From: a virus
IMG/VR virus record: IMGVR_UViG_3300028840_001367
Span: 1 to 60,368 of that record
Direction: 5' to 3' (one strand)
Length of the DNA: 60,368 nucleotides
Position numbers and translations under genes: made by a program. Under the pieces are notes generated by a model. It was not told the origin of the DNA. It did no database searches and was given only the letters and a program-made list of their open reading frames with translations. How positions within the stretch are numbered: position 1 is the stretch's first letter; every line of letters starts with the position of its first letter. Shown in pieces: positions 48,687 through 56,532 of the stretch.

Positions 48687-49388
48687 GTCTGTGTTCTCCT
48701 CTCTTGTGTGGGTCTCAATGTTGCTGTCAGGCAAGCTGTCTGCCTGCTGATCACTCTCTTGCTCATTGGCTCTTGGGCACCCACAACCGTCTTGCCAGTT
48801 GCAAGCACCCTCTTGGTCAAGCAGCACTGCCAGATGGTCTGGCACAATGTTACGAAAAATACCAAAGTACTCAACACCGTTGTATGACCCTGTGATTGGT
48901 TCAATGTCAGCGTAAAAGGCAGTGCTCACCTCTGCTGAGTGACCATTGCGCAACTGAGACACTGCACGCTCTGCATTGCCACCAAGCTCATACGCTTTTG
49001 CCATGTCAAGCCAGATGTCACCAACCAGCCTGGCTCTGTCACCAACACTGTGCACGTCAAAGAACCAACCAGCACACAGAGGCAACTGGTCTCTTGTACG
49101 TGCACTCACATACCAACCGTCAACTTGGGGGTGCCCAATTGGTACTGGCATCCCTTCCCAAGCCTCTGGCAGTCTGGCAATTTCTTCTGCTGGCAGCAGC
49201 ATACCGTTGAGCACAGTTTCAAGCACTGCAATCACAGGCAGCACAAGCCAGTCACGGTCATTGACCGTCTCAACTCTGGCTTGTGCACCATCCTCATTGG
49301 TCTGCAATGGCAGCAGCTTGGTTGAAAAGTGGTACAACTTGGTCAAGCCTTTGTCATTGCTTTGTGACATGAGTTGACGCTTGGTCAT
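48129..49388 (-). CDS. Prohead protease fused to scaffold
   Basis: Protein of ~419 residues; I prefer the ATG at 49388 (GGAGAGTCAATC upstream) over 49403 and 49370. Residues ~15-205 match DUF2213-type prohead proteases (MPVPIGHPQ; SAEVSTAFYADIEP; NGVEYFGIFRNIVPDHLAVLLDQEG, with conserved His and Ser). A short linker then joins a helical, very acidic scaffold region (EPEAEDVEPEAEDVEPEPEPE). A strong internal start at 48686 (see next entry) makes this a nested two-product gene, as in lambda C/Nu3. Confidence 0.88.
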   Translation of the reverse strand: MTKRQLMSQSNDKGLTKLYHFSTKLLPLQTNEDGAQARVETVNDRDWLVLPVIAVLETVLNGMLLPAEEIARLPEAWEGMPVPIGHPQVDGWYVSARTRDQLPLCAGWFFDVHSVGDRARLVGDIWLDMAKAYELGGNAERAVSQLRNGHSAEVSTAFYADIEPITGSYNGVEYFGIFRNIVPDHLAVLLDQEGACNWQDGCGCPRANEQESDQQADSLPDSNIETHTREENTDMDRQAMIDALVACQCCELSAEQLAELDDSTLAAMSTMTANFQAVLAANSEPAEGEPEPEDEAPEGEAEDVEPEAEDVEPEPEPEATVEAQALREIVNEFGSVKAFAEALQTVKTNANAERDTLVSTVLNANAGFDKAELEAMSVETLRKLAESVTGGDFSGRALPNANRDNGQAEELPMPTMAWS

Positions 49389-49981
49389 TGATTGACTCTC
49401 CATTGCCTCAGAGCAAAGTGCTCTCTCTGGTGGTCTGGCACAAAAAGTGGGTGACCACGTAAGGTGTCAAAGTGTACCTCAAGCCAGTGCTTGCAAGCTG
49501 GTCTCTGCACTTGCTGCCAATACTCATATGTGAGGTGTACAAGATTGCCTCTGGTAACGTTGAGCATGGGTGCCCTTGCACCGTTGAGCACAATGTCTTT
49601 GTACTTGGCAAGCTCTGGCTCATAATTCCAACCAACACGCTCTGCACTGGCATTGATCTGGTCAATGTCTCTGAGCATGAACACAATGCAGCGTTGCTCT
49701 GTTGAATAGTGGTGCACCCATCGTGACATTGCTGGGCAATGTATCACCACACCCTTTGATCTGACTGTGCTGCCAGCAAGCAGAGCCTCAAAGCGTCTGC
49801 AATCATGTACACCAAAGTGCTCCTCATCGACATACTCAAGACCAGTCAACTCTGCCAGCACTCTTGCACCAAGTGTTGTGCCAGACCGTTGTGGGCCAGT
49901 CACAAGCACTGCCTCAAAGTGTGCAAGTGACTTGTATGCTCTCAGCACCTCTGCATTGATGGTGCACTGCTGCTCAGTCAA
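49385..49981 (-). CDS. Sulfotransferase-like P-loop protein
   Basis: Protein of 198 residues. VLVTGPQRSGTTLGARVLAELTG (~26-45) is the 5'-PSB loop of sulfotransferases, and CIVFMLRDIDQINASAERVGW (~92-112) contains the conserved R-D-P/x region with Ser (3'-PB site). These enzymes move sulfate from PAPS to hydroxyl groups, often on glycans, so it could modify the host envelope or virion together with the glycosyltransferases. It uses a TTG start (49981), and no ATG with a ribosome site exists. The start overlaps motif copy R4. It stands between head genes, an accessory (moron) position. Confidence 0.8.
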   Translation of the reverse strand: MTEQQCTINAEVLRAYKSLAHFEAVLVTGPQRSGTTLGARVLAELTGLEYVDEEHFGVHDCRRFEALLAGSTVRSKGVVIHCPAMSRWVHHYSTEQRCIVFMLRDIDQINASAERVGWNYEPELAKYKDIVLNGARAPMLNVTRGNLVHLTYEYWQQVQRPACKHWLEVHFDTLRGHPLFVPDHQREHFALRQWRVNQ

Positions 49982-50003
49982 AGTGTTGCATTCCGTTAAG
50001 GTT
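49981..50003 (+). repeat. Bipartite motif copy R4
   Basis: AAGTGTTGCA, four bases, GTTAAGGTT in plus orientation, overlapping the TTG start of the sulfotransferase gene on the other strand. An extended -10 (TGGTATAAT) lies at about 50020-50028, whose -35 zone overlaps the motif, so this promoter may depend on an activator at R4. Confidence 0.8.
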
Positions 50004-50029
50004 CATTTTGGCAAAAGTGTGGTATAATG

Positions 50030-50103
50030 GGTACATAATTCAGGGTACAAGAGACAAGCACTCTGTGAAGGCATCCATGCCAGATTGGGTGCTTTTCTCT
50101 TTG
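50030..50103 (+). ncRNA. Candidate structured RNA, copy 2
   Basis: Same 5' block as 23930-23954 (CATAATTCAG ... CAAGAGACAAG). A near-perfect long stem follows: CAAGAGACAAGCAC (50048-50061) with GTGCTTTTCTCTTTG (50089-50103), one mismatch and one bulge, enclosing GGCAT-CC-ATGCC. The right arm is element E. An extended -10 box lies just upstream at ~50020-50028. It is antisense to the surrounding late transcription. Confidence 0.4.
50070..50100 (-). repeat. Interspersed element, copy E
   Basis: GCATCCATGCCAGATTGGGT then GCTTTTCTCT in the gap beside the sulfotransferase gene. It forms part of the hairpin at 50048-50103. Confidence 0.88.
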
Positions 50104-50355
50104 TCAGCTTTCTGCCTCACTTGCGTCTTGGGGATATGTCAGTACTTGCGCTTTTCTGGCTCTGACAACCCTCTCAAGCACCTCAATGTCAAGAAAGTCC
50201 AACAAGTCAACAATGGTGCGTTGTTTGCGTCTCACAAACTCAAGCAGCAGTCTCTTGCCATCAATTCTGCACAGCAAGTTTCTGTTGACCTTGGGTTGAC
50301 CCGGCTGGTGTACTGGTTGCCAGTTGCCTTGTGAGGCTGGCTGGTCTGTGGTCAT
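50104..50355 (-). CDS. Small basic hypothetical protein
   Basis: Protein of 83 residues, ATG 50355 after AGAGGTGACCACACT; a longer frame to 50406 covers the promoter and is unlikely. An N-terminal Gln/Pro-rich segment is followed by KVNRNLLCRIDGKRLLLEFVRRKQRTIVDLLDFL, a basic helix pair that may bind nucleic acid. It is the first gene after promoter 50377-50406. Function unknown. Confidence 0.6.
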   Translation of the reverse strand: MTTDQPASQGNWQPVHQPGQPKVNRNLLCRIDGKRLLLEFVRRKQRTIVDLLDFLDIEVLERVVRARKAQVLTYPQDASEAES

Positions 50356-50376
50356 AGTGTGGTCACCTCTGTTGTC

Positions 50377-50406
50377 ATTATAGCACTGTTGACAAGTTGT
50401 TGTCAA
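50377..50406 (-). promoter_or_regulatory. Late promoter PL2
   Basis: Minus strand: TTGACA (50406-50401), 18-bp spacer, TATAAT (50382-50377). The -35 starts a palindrome TTGACAACAACTTGTCAA, an operator candidate. It would drive 50355 and downstream capsid genes. Confidence 0.75.
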
Positions 50407-50423
50407 GGGGTGTCATAAATCTG

Positions 50424-50723
50424 TCAACGTGAGTCTCTCTCAAGCAGTGCTTGCCTCAAGTACATGACAAGGTCAAGTGCCTCTTGGTACGCATCCATGA
50501 GAGCGTCTCTGCCATTGTGGGTCTTGAGCTTGGTACCATACTTTGCCTCACCAGCAGCAACCCTTGCTTGTATGTCTGCAAGCACAAAGTATGCCACCAC
50601 TTGTGACTGGTCACACTCTGCTGGCTCTGGCTCATGCTCAGCAGCAGGGTTGTCAAAGTGCTCACAGTACACACACCTCAAAGGGTCTTGGTTGTCACAC
50701 CTTGCACACTCTTGGCTTGTCAT
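50424..50723 (-). CDS. MazG-like/NTP-PPase-type small protein
   Basis: Protein of 99 residues, ATG 50723 after GGGGGAGTAAGC. An N-terminal zinc pair (CARCD ... CVYCEHF) is followed by a helical domain LADIQARVAAGEAKYGTKLKTHNGRDALMDAYQEALDLVMYLRQALLERD. 'NGRDAL-x-DAYQEALDL' is a common sequence in phage MazG/dUTPase-like all-alpha NTP pyrophosphatase relatives. Catalytic acidic residues are partly visible (E, D in EALD). Substrate unknown. Confidence 0.6.
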   Translation of the reverse strand: MTSQECARCDNQDPLRCVYCEHFDNPAAEHEPEPAECDQSQVVAYFVLADIQARVAAGEAKYGTKLKTHNGRDALMDAYQEALDLVMYLRQALLERDSR

Positions 50724-50725
50724 GC

Positions 50726-51598
50726 TTACTCCCCCATCCAAAGGGTACCACAGTCAATTGCCTTGTCAGGGTACATGTCCCATAGGTGTGGGCAGTTTGG
50801 GTGATACGGAGGAGGATTGTTGATCGCAACCCTTATGGGTACCTTGCCTCTGTCAATCCAGCCTTGGCAGATTGGGCACACTGCTGTGCGTGGTATGAGG
50901 ATTGCATACCCAAGTTGACCATTGTGCTGGTAAAAGTGCCTTTGAGCCAGAGCACGTGCCTCACCAGACTGGTGCTCATTGATCTGTGGGTTTTTCCATT
51001 CTGAGCGTGCTTGGTCCCAAGCGTCAAGCTCTCTGGCATAGTAGTGTCTATTGGCTCTTGGGTTTTTGTCAGCAACAGCTTGTATGGCAATGCTCAAGTC
51101 ATAGTTGTACGTGTTGGCAATCTGACCAGCACGCTCCTCTGCAAGAGCATTGATCTCTGACAAGATTGGGCCATTGCTCAACTGACCACGCTTGTGCTCA
51201 CACCCAACTCTTGAGGCTTGTATGGTCAACTCATCTTGGTACGCAAGCCTCATGTCTCTGAGCAACTCAGATCTGAGACGCTCAGTCTCATCAAGGGCAA
51301 AACGCTTGGCAAGGTGCACCAGCTTTTGCACCCTGGTCATACCGTCAACAAGTGGTTGCCATTCTCTCTGGTTGAGGCTCAAGTACCAGGGTGCCTCAAT
51401 CTCACCCTCTGCTGCCTCTGCCTCAGCTTGGTCTTGCTCTCTGGCAGCTTGCCAATCCTCATCTGGTATGGCTCTGAGTGCAGCAGTACCCTCACCAGTC
51501 AACTCTGACCACGTTGACTGCAAGTGCCTCAGCAACTCATTGTTGACCCTTGCACGCTGCCTCTGGTCTCTCTCACGTCTGGTCAGTTTCTTTGGCAC
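50726..51598 (-). CDS. Mu F/SPP1 gp7-like head morphogenesis protein
   Basis: Protein of 290 residues from a GTG at 51598; the ribosome site lies in the hairpin 51600-51617. The N terminus is a charged helix (KLTRRERDQRQRARVNNELLRHL). The C terminus has the family's metal-binding signature CPICQGWIDRG ... YHPNCPHLW. It lies immediately after the portal. These minor head proteins enter the prohead with the portal and may be ejected with DNA. Confidence 0.88.
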   Translation of the reverse strand: MPKKLTRRERDQRQRARVNNELLRHLQSTWSELTGEGTAALRAIPDEDWQAAREQDQAEAEAAEGEIEAPWYLSLNQREWQPLVDGMTRVQKLVHLAKRFALDETERLRSELLRDMRLAYQDELTIQASRVGCEHKRGQLSNGPILSEINALAEERAGQIANTYNYDLSIAIQAVADKNPRANRHYYARELDAWDQARSEWKNPQINEHQSGEARALAQRHFYQHNGQLGYAILIPRTAVCPICQGWIDRGKVPIRVAINNPPPYHPNCPHLWDMYPDKAIDCGTLWMGE

Positions 51599-51599
51599 A

Positions 51600-51617
51600 T
51601 TGACACCTCACTGTCAA
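51600..51617 (-). promoter_or_regulatory. TTGACA-GTGAGG-TGTCAA ribosome-site hairpin
   Basis: Minus strand, directly before GTG 51598 and overlapping the end of the portal gene. Identical to 25545-25562 and 41330-41347. Confidence 0.65.
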
Positions 51618-53224
51618 ATTGCGTGCTCAATCTCACTGTCAAAAGTCTGCAAGCATCGGTCACAGAGCCTCAGAGCACCGTGCTCCTCACCATACTTGCG
51701 AACCTTGCCATGACCACACAAAGGACAAGTCATGCTCTCAATGGTGTACTCATGGTTGTGCTTGTGCAGCAGTTGGTGCCTCTCCTCTGCCTCAAGCTCT
51801 TGGTCAGGGTTGTCCTCATCTGGTGTCTCAAGGTCGTCCATGTCCTCACCAGTCTCACCAGAGGTGTCTGACAAGTCTTGGTCTGGCGTGGTCTCTGGCT
51901 CATCCTCTGTCTCAGGCAAGTCACCCTCAACCCAAGGGATCTGTGTTCTCACCTCATCTGCTGTGACCACAGCACCAACCGTGCTGCCAACGCTCTGCAC
52001 TGCTGCAAGCTGGTCTCTGAGGATTGCTGCCTTGTCTTGGTCACTTGGGTCATAGATACTAGGCCAGTCAACATAATACTCACCAGAGTTTGGTGCTGCA
52101 ATCACACTGTGGGCAATGCACCAGTCAACAAAAGGTCTGAGTATCACTGGCTCTGCATACTGCTCTTGACGTGCACGTATGGTACCAGCCCAATTGACTT
52201 GGTCTTGACTTGAGGCAAGCTCACCACGCTCAGAGCCAACCAAGATGCGCAAAGGGATCTCCTTGGTGCCAGCAATGAGCATGAGGATAATGCGCACAAT
52301 ACCACTTGGGTCAATGGTTGACCCACCAAGCTCATTGATGTCAATGCCAGCAGTCTGCAACACACGTCTTATACCGTGTATATACTCCTCAACTTGGTTC
52401 TCAAGCTCTGTCTCTTGGTCAGAGTCAAGACCATAACCGTCTCTCAAGTCAAGCTGCATACCACGGTTGGCAAGCAACCAGACTGCCTCACTTGAGCCAC
52501 CAACAGTCTTTTGCAAGTCAAAGAGACGGTTGAGCACTGCTTGCAAGCGTGGCTCACCATATACGCTGTTTTCATCCAGACTCTCAGCAACGTGTATGAT
52601 CCTTGTCCAATGTACATCTTTGCTGCCAATGCTCATTGAGGCAGTGTCTTGTGCACTGGTGCCAAAGTCAATTGAGTATGTCTCTGGCAACCCAAAGCGT
52701 GGTGACTTGGTATTCTCATCAAGCTTTTGCACACTCACAGAACCCTCATGAAAGGGTTGCAAGTACAAGAGCTTTTGCTTGCCTGTCGCTGGTTGCTGCA
52801 ACTCACCAGAGCCAGTGCCCAAGAGCAGCACCCCAAAACGACCAATACCAGCCAGACGGTCTGCACGGTTTAGAAAGTGCCAGACCTTAAGACGCTTGAC
52901 CAAGGCTTGCCAATCCTCAACAAACTGAGTGTTGGACTTGGCTGTTGCCTCATCTGCACCGTCTTTGACATCTGGTGGTGCTTTCCATGTCTCACTAGCA
53001 GGGTACTTGATGAGCCTTGACGCTATGTCCTCACGCTCATACATGCCAAGGTACCTGTCAAAGTCTGGTTGCTTGTCGTACCCAAGCACAGTGTACAAGT
53101 CACGGTTGCCACCAAAGGTCTTGCCAATGTTGCCAGCGTTGCCAGAGTACCCAAGCCTTGAGACCATGGCACTGGCAAGTACATTGAGCATGTCACGTCT
53201 GCTCAGAGCTTTTTGCTCACTCAT
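51614..53224 (-). CDS. Portal protein (DUF1073 type) with zinc-finger tail
   Basis: Protein of 536 residues, ATG 53224 after AAGAGGAGAGCAGAG. DUF1073/phage_portal_3 features: YLGMYEREDIASRLIKYPASETWKAPPD, LNRADRLAGIGRFGVLLLG, IIHVAESLDENSVYGEPRLQAVLNRLFDLQKTVGGSSEAVWL, and EIPLRILVGSERGELASSQDQVNWAGTI. The dodecameric portal is the DNA entry ring. Unusually, the C-terminal ~110 residues are an acidic linker (EDEPETTPDQDLSD) ending in a two-part zinc ribbon (CPLCGHGKV ... LCDRCLQTF), absent from standard portals. Confidence 0.9.
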   Translation of the reverse strand: MSEQKALSRRDMLNVLASAMVSRLGYSGNAGNIGKTFGGNRDLYTVLGYDKQPDFDRYLGMYEREDIASRLIKYPASETWKAPPDVKDGADEATAKSNTQFVEDWQALVKRLKVWHFLNRADRLAGIGRFGVLLLGTGSGELQQPATGKQKLLYLQPFHEGSVSVQKLDENTKSPRFGLPETYSIDFGTSAQDTASMSIGSKDVHWTRIIHVAESLDENSVYGEPRLQAVLNRLFDLQKTVGGSSEAVWLLANRGMQLDLRDGYGLDSDQETELENQVEEYIHGIRRVLQTAGIDINELGGSTIDPSGIVRIILMLIAGTKEIPLRILVGSERGELASSQDQVNWAGTIRARQEQYAEPVILRPFVDWCIAHSVIAAPNSGEYYVDWPSIYDPSDQDKAAILRDQLAAVQSVGSTVGAVVTADEVRTQIPWVEGDLPETEDEPETTPDQDLSDTSGETGEDMDDLETPDEDNPDQELEAEERHQLLHKHNHEYTIESMTCPLCGHGKVRKYGEEHGALRLCDRCLQTFDSEIEHAI

Positions 53225-53241
53225 CTCTGCTCTCCTCTTTT

Positions 53242-54969
53242 CTAGCCAATCGGTCTGCCAGACCCCCAAGTGCCACGCTTGCCACCAGTCTGCCAGACAT
53301 CTGCTATCTGTGAGTATGTGTCAATCTCATCATTGTCACCAGTTGGAAAACTGGCAAAACGCTCAATCCAAGACCACACCCAAGGTGCATTGTGAGGGTG
53401 TGGCAAGTATACGTTGCCTGACTCAACACGTGGTGAGGCAGCTTGAGCACGTGCCTCTTTTGAGCCTTGTGGGGTGTACATGATGATACCAGGGATCTTT
53501 GAGTGCAGCACGCTCATGACTGCTGGTCCGTTGGCCTTGTCCTCAATGTATATGGCTGTTGCCTCAGACCAACGTGCTGACACTTGCTGCACTTGTCGTA
53601 TGGTCTCAACCAAGTCCCAACGACCACGCACTTGGTCAAGCAAGTACATGTCTGCTTTGACTTTGCCCCACACTTGACCACAGACAAAGCTGCCAGACGT
53701 GGTCTCTTTAAAAGTCATGTCCCAAGACTCAGCAACCTTGTCAAAGTTGTGCTCAAGAGTTATAAGGTCAAGCGTCTCAAGGTCACCAGTCTCACCATAC
53801 ACTTGCACTGCTGGCAAGTGTTGACCAGGGTACTGCCAAAAGCACCACCAGTACTTTTTGAATATGCCACCAGTGCTTGGTGCTGGTGTCTGCTGCAACT
53901 GACCAGAGGCAGTGTATGTGCCCATGCTCACCTTGAGAGCGTCAACGTATTCTTTGTCAAAGCGCAAAGGCCAGATGAGTTGACCGTGCTCTTGCCTTGG
54001 GTCAGGGTACCTCTTGTTTGGTTCAAGGTCTGACAAGTCAATGCTCTCAAAGTACCTTGTCATGTCCTCATACTCAGCAGGCAGACAGAGCACCTCATAC
54101 TGTGGGCCATCTTGTGCCATTCTCTCAAGGATGTGACCAGTCAAGTCACGCTGGTGCAATCGCTGCATGATTATGACTCTGACCGTCTCACCGGGGGTGT
54201 TGTCTCTGGTGCTCATGGTGTCATCCCACCAATGGTGCACCGTGTTGAGTGCAGTATCAGAGTTGGTCTCTTTGGCCTTGTGTGGGTCGTCAACAATGAT
54301 GATGTCACCACCCTCACCAGTTGCCATGCCACCAACACCAGAGGCAAGACGAAAGCCCTTGTGGTCATTCTCATAATAGCTTTTTAGGTTCTGGTCACCA
54401 GAGAACGACCAAACGTGTGACCAACGCTGCTGGTACCAGCTTGACTGCATGAGTGCTCTGCTCTTGACAGAGTCTCTGATTGCCAGTTGCTCAGCATAGC
54501 TCATGCACATGAGCCTTGTTTCTGGTGCAAAGGTCCAGACCCAACAAGGCCAACAGACTGACACCAAGAGGCTTTTCATGTGCCTTGGTGGTATATTGAT
54601 TATGAGTCTGGTCAACTCAAGCTTGGTGGCAGCAGTGAGGTACTCTGAGATTGCGTCAATGTGCCAGTTGTGCAAGTATGCTCTGCTTGGCTCAAGCAAC
54701 TCAAAGGATTGCCTTGCAAAGTCCCTGAGAGGCAGAAACTCACCAGACAAGTCAGCGTCAAGCATGGCAAGCTCTCTCTTGTTGAGCATTGACAAGGCAG
54801 CGTCAATGGTTGACTCATCAAGGTCAAGAGCAAGGTCAGTGTCATACCCTGGTACACCAGACTGCTCACCAAGGGTCAAGGTTGGGTCATAAAAGTCTAT
54901 AGGCTTGTGAGACGCTGGTACTGGCACTGCCTCACCAAGACCAAGTGTTGTCACCTTTCTTGACATCAT
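53242..54969 (-). CDS. terL: Terminase large subunit
   Basis: Protein of 575 residues, ATG 54969 overlapping the TerS stop. ATPase: variant Walker A NIPPRHMKS (~125-133), Walker B DIIIVDDPHKA (~222-232) and coupling region VIIMQRLHQRDLTGHIL. Nuclease: WDMTFKETTSGSFVCGQVWGK (first acidic strand, ~395-415) and IEDKANGPAV (~465). These are the large-terminase motor and cutter of headful or cos packaging phages. The 'PPRHMKS' loop in place of GxGKS is normal for this family. Confidence 0.96.
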   Translation of the reverse strand: MMSRKVTTLGLGEAVPVPASHKPIDFYDPTLTLGEQSGVPGYDTDLALDLDESTIDAALSMLNKRELAMLDADLSGEFLPLRDFARQSFELLEPSRAYLHNWHIDAISEYLTAATKLELTRLIINIPPRHMKSLLVSVCWPCWVWTFAPETRLMCMSYAEQLAIRDSVKSRALMQSSWYQQRWSHVWSFSGDQNLKSYYENDHKGFRLASGVGGMATGEGGDIIIVDDPHKAKETNSDTALNTVHHWWDDTMSTRDNTPGETVRVIIMQRLHQRDLTGHILERMAQDGPQYEVLCLPAEYEDMTRYFESIDLSDLEPNKRYPDPRQEHGQLIWPLRFDKEYVDALKVSMGTYTASGQLQQTPAPSTGGIFKKYWWCFWQYPGQHLPAVQVYGETGDLETLDLITLEHNFDKVAESWDMTFKETTSGSFVCGQVWGKVKADMYLLDQVRGRWDLVETIRQVQQVSARWSEATAIYIEDKANGPAVMSVLHSKIPGIIMYTPQGSKEARAQAASPRVESGNVYLPHPHNAPWVWSWIERFASFPTGDNDEIDTYSQIADVWQTGGKRGTWGSGRPIG

Positions 54970-55610
54970 GCACTCTCTGCCAGCTTGTCATGCACCACAG
55001 TTGCAGTGCTGTCAATGACTGTGTCTTTGTCTGGTGGTCTGGCTCTGGTGGCAGCAGCTTTGAGCAACTCTCTCACTCTCCTCTTGCGTGCCTCACTGTC
55101 TTGCTCTTGGCTCACGTCATCTTTGACTTGCACCAGCACGTCAATGAGCATGGCATACTGCTTTGCCAGCAACTCAAGAGCCTTGAGTGAGTCATAAAAG
55201 TCAAAGCGTACAGAGCCACCACGCAAGTTGGTGACTGACTTGACCAAAAAGCCAAGACCGTCTGCCTTGAACTTTTCAAGGTCAAAAAAGGTGTACGTTG
55301 TGCCAGTGTCAGGATCAACTTGTGCCTCTGTGTATGAGGCAATGTCAGCACCTCTGGCAATTGCTGCCAGTCTGTGCACCAACTCCTCTTTTGTCATCAA
55401 GTCAGCTTGCAGCTTGAGTCTAATGAGCTTGGCAATCTTTGGCTCACGCAGCAGCGTGCTGGCAGAGCTTGCAGCAGACTCCTCTGTGCTGTTGACATAC
55501 CCTGCTCTGATATATGCTCTGGTGGCATTGTAGTCAACAAAGTACTCACGCACAAAGGCAAGTTGCAAGTCTGTGTACACCTCATTGTCAATTCTGACTT
55601 GACCAGCCAT
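54966..55610 (-). CDS. terS: Terminase small subunit
   Basis: Protein of 214 residues. I choose ATG 55610 (MAGQVRID; GAGGGTGAGATA upstream); the frame extends to 55685 without a ribosome site. Terminase_2 pattern: QLAFVREYFVDYNATRAYIRAGYVNSTEESAASSASTLLREPKIAKLIR, the usual helix-turn-helix DNA-recognition unit, then KEELVHRLAAIARGADIASYT and a C-terminal oligomerisation helix. It binds pac/cos DNA and feeds TerL. Confidence 0.92.
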   Translation of the reverse strand: MAGQVRIDNEVYTDLQLAFVREYFVDYNATRAYIRAGYVNSTEESAASSASTLLREPKIAKLIRLKLQADLMTKEELVHRLAAIARGADIASYTEAQVDPDTGTTYTFFDLEKFKADGLGFLVKSVTNLRGGSVRFDFYDSLKALELLAKQYAMLIDVLVQVKDDVSQEQDSEARKRRVRELLKAAATRARPPDKDTVIDSTATVVHDKLAESA

Positions 55611-55620
55611 TATCTCACCC

Positions 55621-56349
55621 TCACAGCAGACCCAACTGCTCTGCCAATGCTTTTTGCTTTTGTGCTCTGGTGAGCACTGGTGCACTCACTGGCTCAAGAG
55701 CAGCAAGCTCTGGCAGCATCACGTCACACTGCTTGAGATTGTCTCTGGCAGTCTGTGCAGTGCTCTCCTCAATCTCACAAGTGACAAAGTGTCTGCCAAG
55801 CATAGTGCACGCTGCTGCCACGGTGCCAGTACCACAGAAAGGGTCAAGCACCACGTCACCAGGGTCAGTGAGCTTGGCAATGTAGTATGCAAAAAAAGCA
55901 AGGTTGTCTTGCCAAGGGTGCTGGTGCTTGGTGATTGGTCCAGCCTTGTATGCATCTGGCACCATTGAGCCAGCACGTGCTTTTGGCTTGTCAGCTTGCA
56001 CCCTTGCATACCAGAGGTATGGCTTGTACGCTTGCTGCACTCTATATTTCCAGAACGTCCTGAGACCAGTGAGAGTCTCAATCAAGACAGGGTACCTCAC
56101 AAGACCAGGGTCAGACATTGCACGCTCATGGTCAAAGAGGTACTCACTGCAACTCTGTACAATGCAATTGCCACCAACCTTGAGCACACGTCTGGCAATG
56201 TTGCCAACCCATGCATAGTCGTTGACATTCTGCCAGACAGGGTCACAGAATATCATGTCAATGCTCTGGTCTGGCACCTTGCGCCAGACAATCTCAAAAG
56301 CATTGCCCACAGTCACCACGTCAAGCAAGTGCTCTGGCACTTTGTTCAC
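55621..56349 (-). CDS. DNA methyltransferase (N6/N4 type) with DPVW motif
   Basis: Protein of about 242 residues from a GTG at 56349 (or the GTG four codons later). Motif IV-like IDMIFCDPVWQNVNDY (~30-44), then a central target-recognition part, and motif I-like DVVLDPFCGTGTVAAACTMLGRHFVTCEIEE (~175-205). The order IV before I is beta-class. The usual DPP(Y/W/F) is DPVW here, so activity is doubtful without test. It lies between the late promoter and terminase, where phages often place modification enzymes that protect packaged DNA. Confidence 0.8.
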   Translation of the reverse strand: MNKVPEHLLDVVTVGNAFEIVWRKVPDQSIDMIFCDPVWQNVNDYAWVGNIARRVLKVGGNCIVQSCSEYLFDHERAMSDPGLVRYPVLIETLTGLRTFWKYRVQQAYKPYLWYARVQADKPKARAGSMVPDAYKAGPITKHQHPWQDNLAFFAYYIAKLTDPGDVVLDPFCGTGTVAAACTMLGRHFVTCEIEESTAQTARDNLKQCDVMLPELAALEPVSAPVLTRAQKQKALAEQLGLL

Positions 56350-56436
56350 TTGTACACCTCACGCTGTTTTTGACAGTCTGTTGTCAATCTCTGACACAAC
56401 TTTGTCAACGATTGACCTTTGTGTAGTATTACACTC

Positions 56437-56466
56437 ATTATACTCTGCTTTGACACCTTGTGTCAA
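56437..56466 (-). promoter_or_regulatory. Late promoter PL1
   Basis: Minus strand: TTGACA (56466-56461), 18-bp spacer, TATAAT (56442-56437). The -35 begins TTGACACAAGGTGTCAA, a palindrome. It starts the methylase-terminase-head-tail operon, immediately after a terminator. The leader to 56350 holds further TTGACA/TGTCA repeats. Confidence 0.8.
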
Positions 56467-56475
56467 TGGCTCACC

Positions 56476-56513
56476 CCAAAAGAGAGGCACCAGCCAACCA
56501 AGCCAGTGCCTCT
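56476..56513 (-). terminator. Intrinsic terminator, minus strand
   Basis: Minus strand: AGAGGCAC (56513-56506)/GTGCCTCT (56490-56483) followed by CTTTT. It ends the 60319-56533 block before promoter PL1. Confidence 0.8.
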
Positions 56514-56532
56514 GCCTTTTGACCCTTACTTG

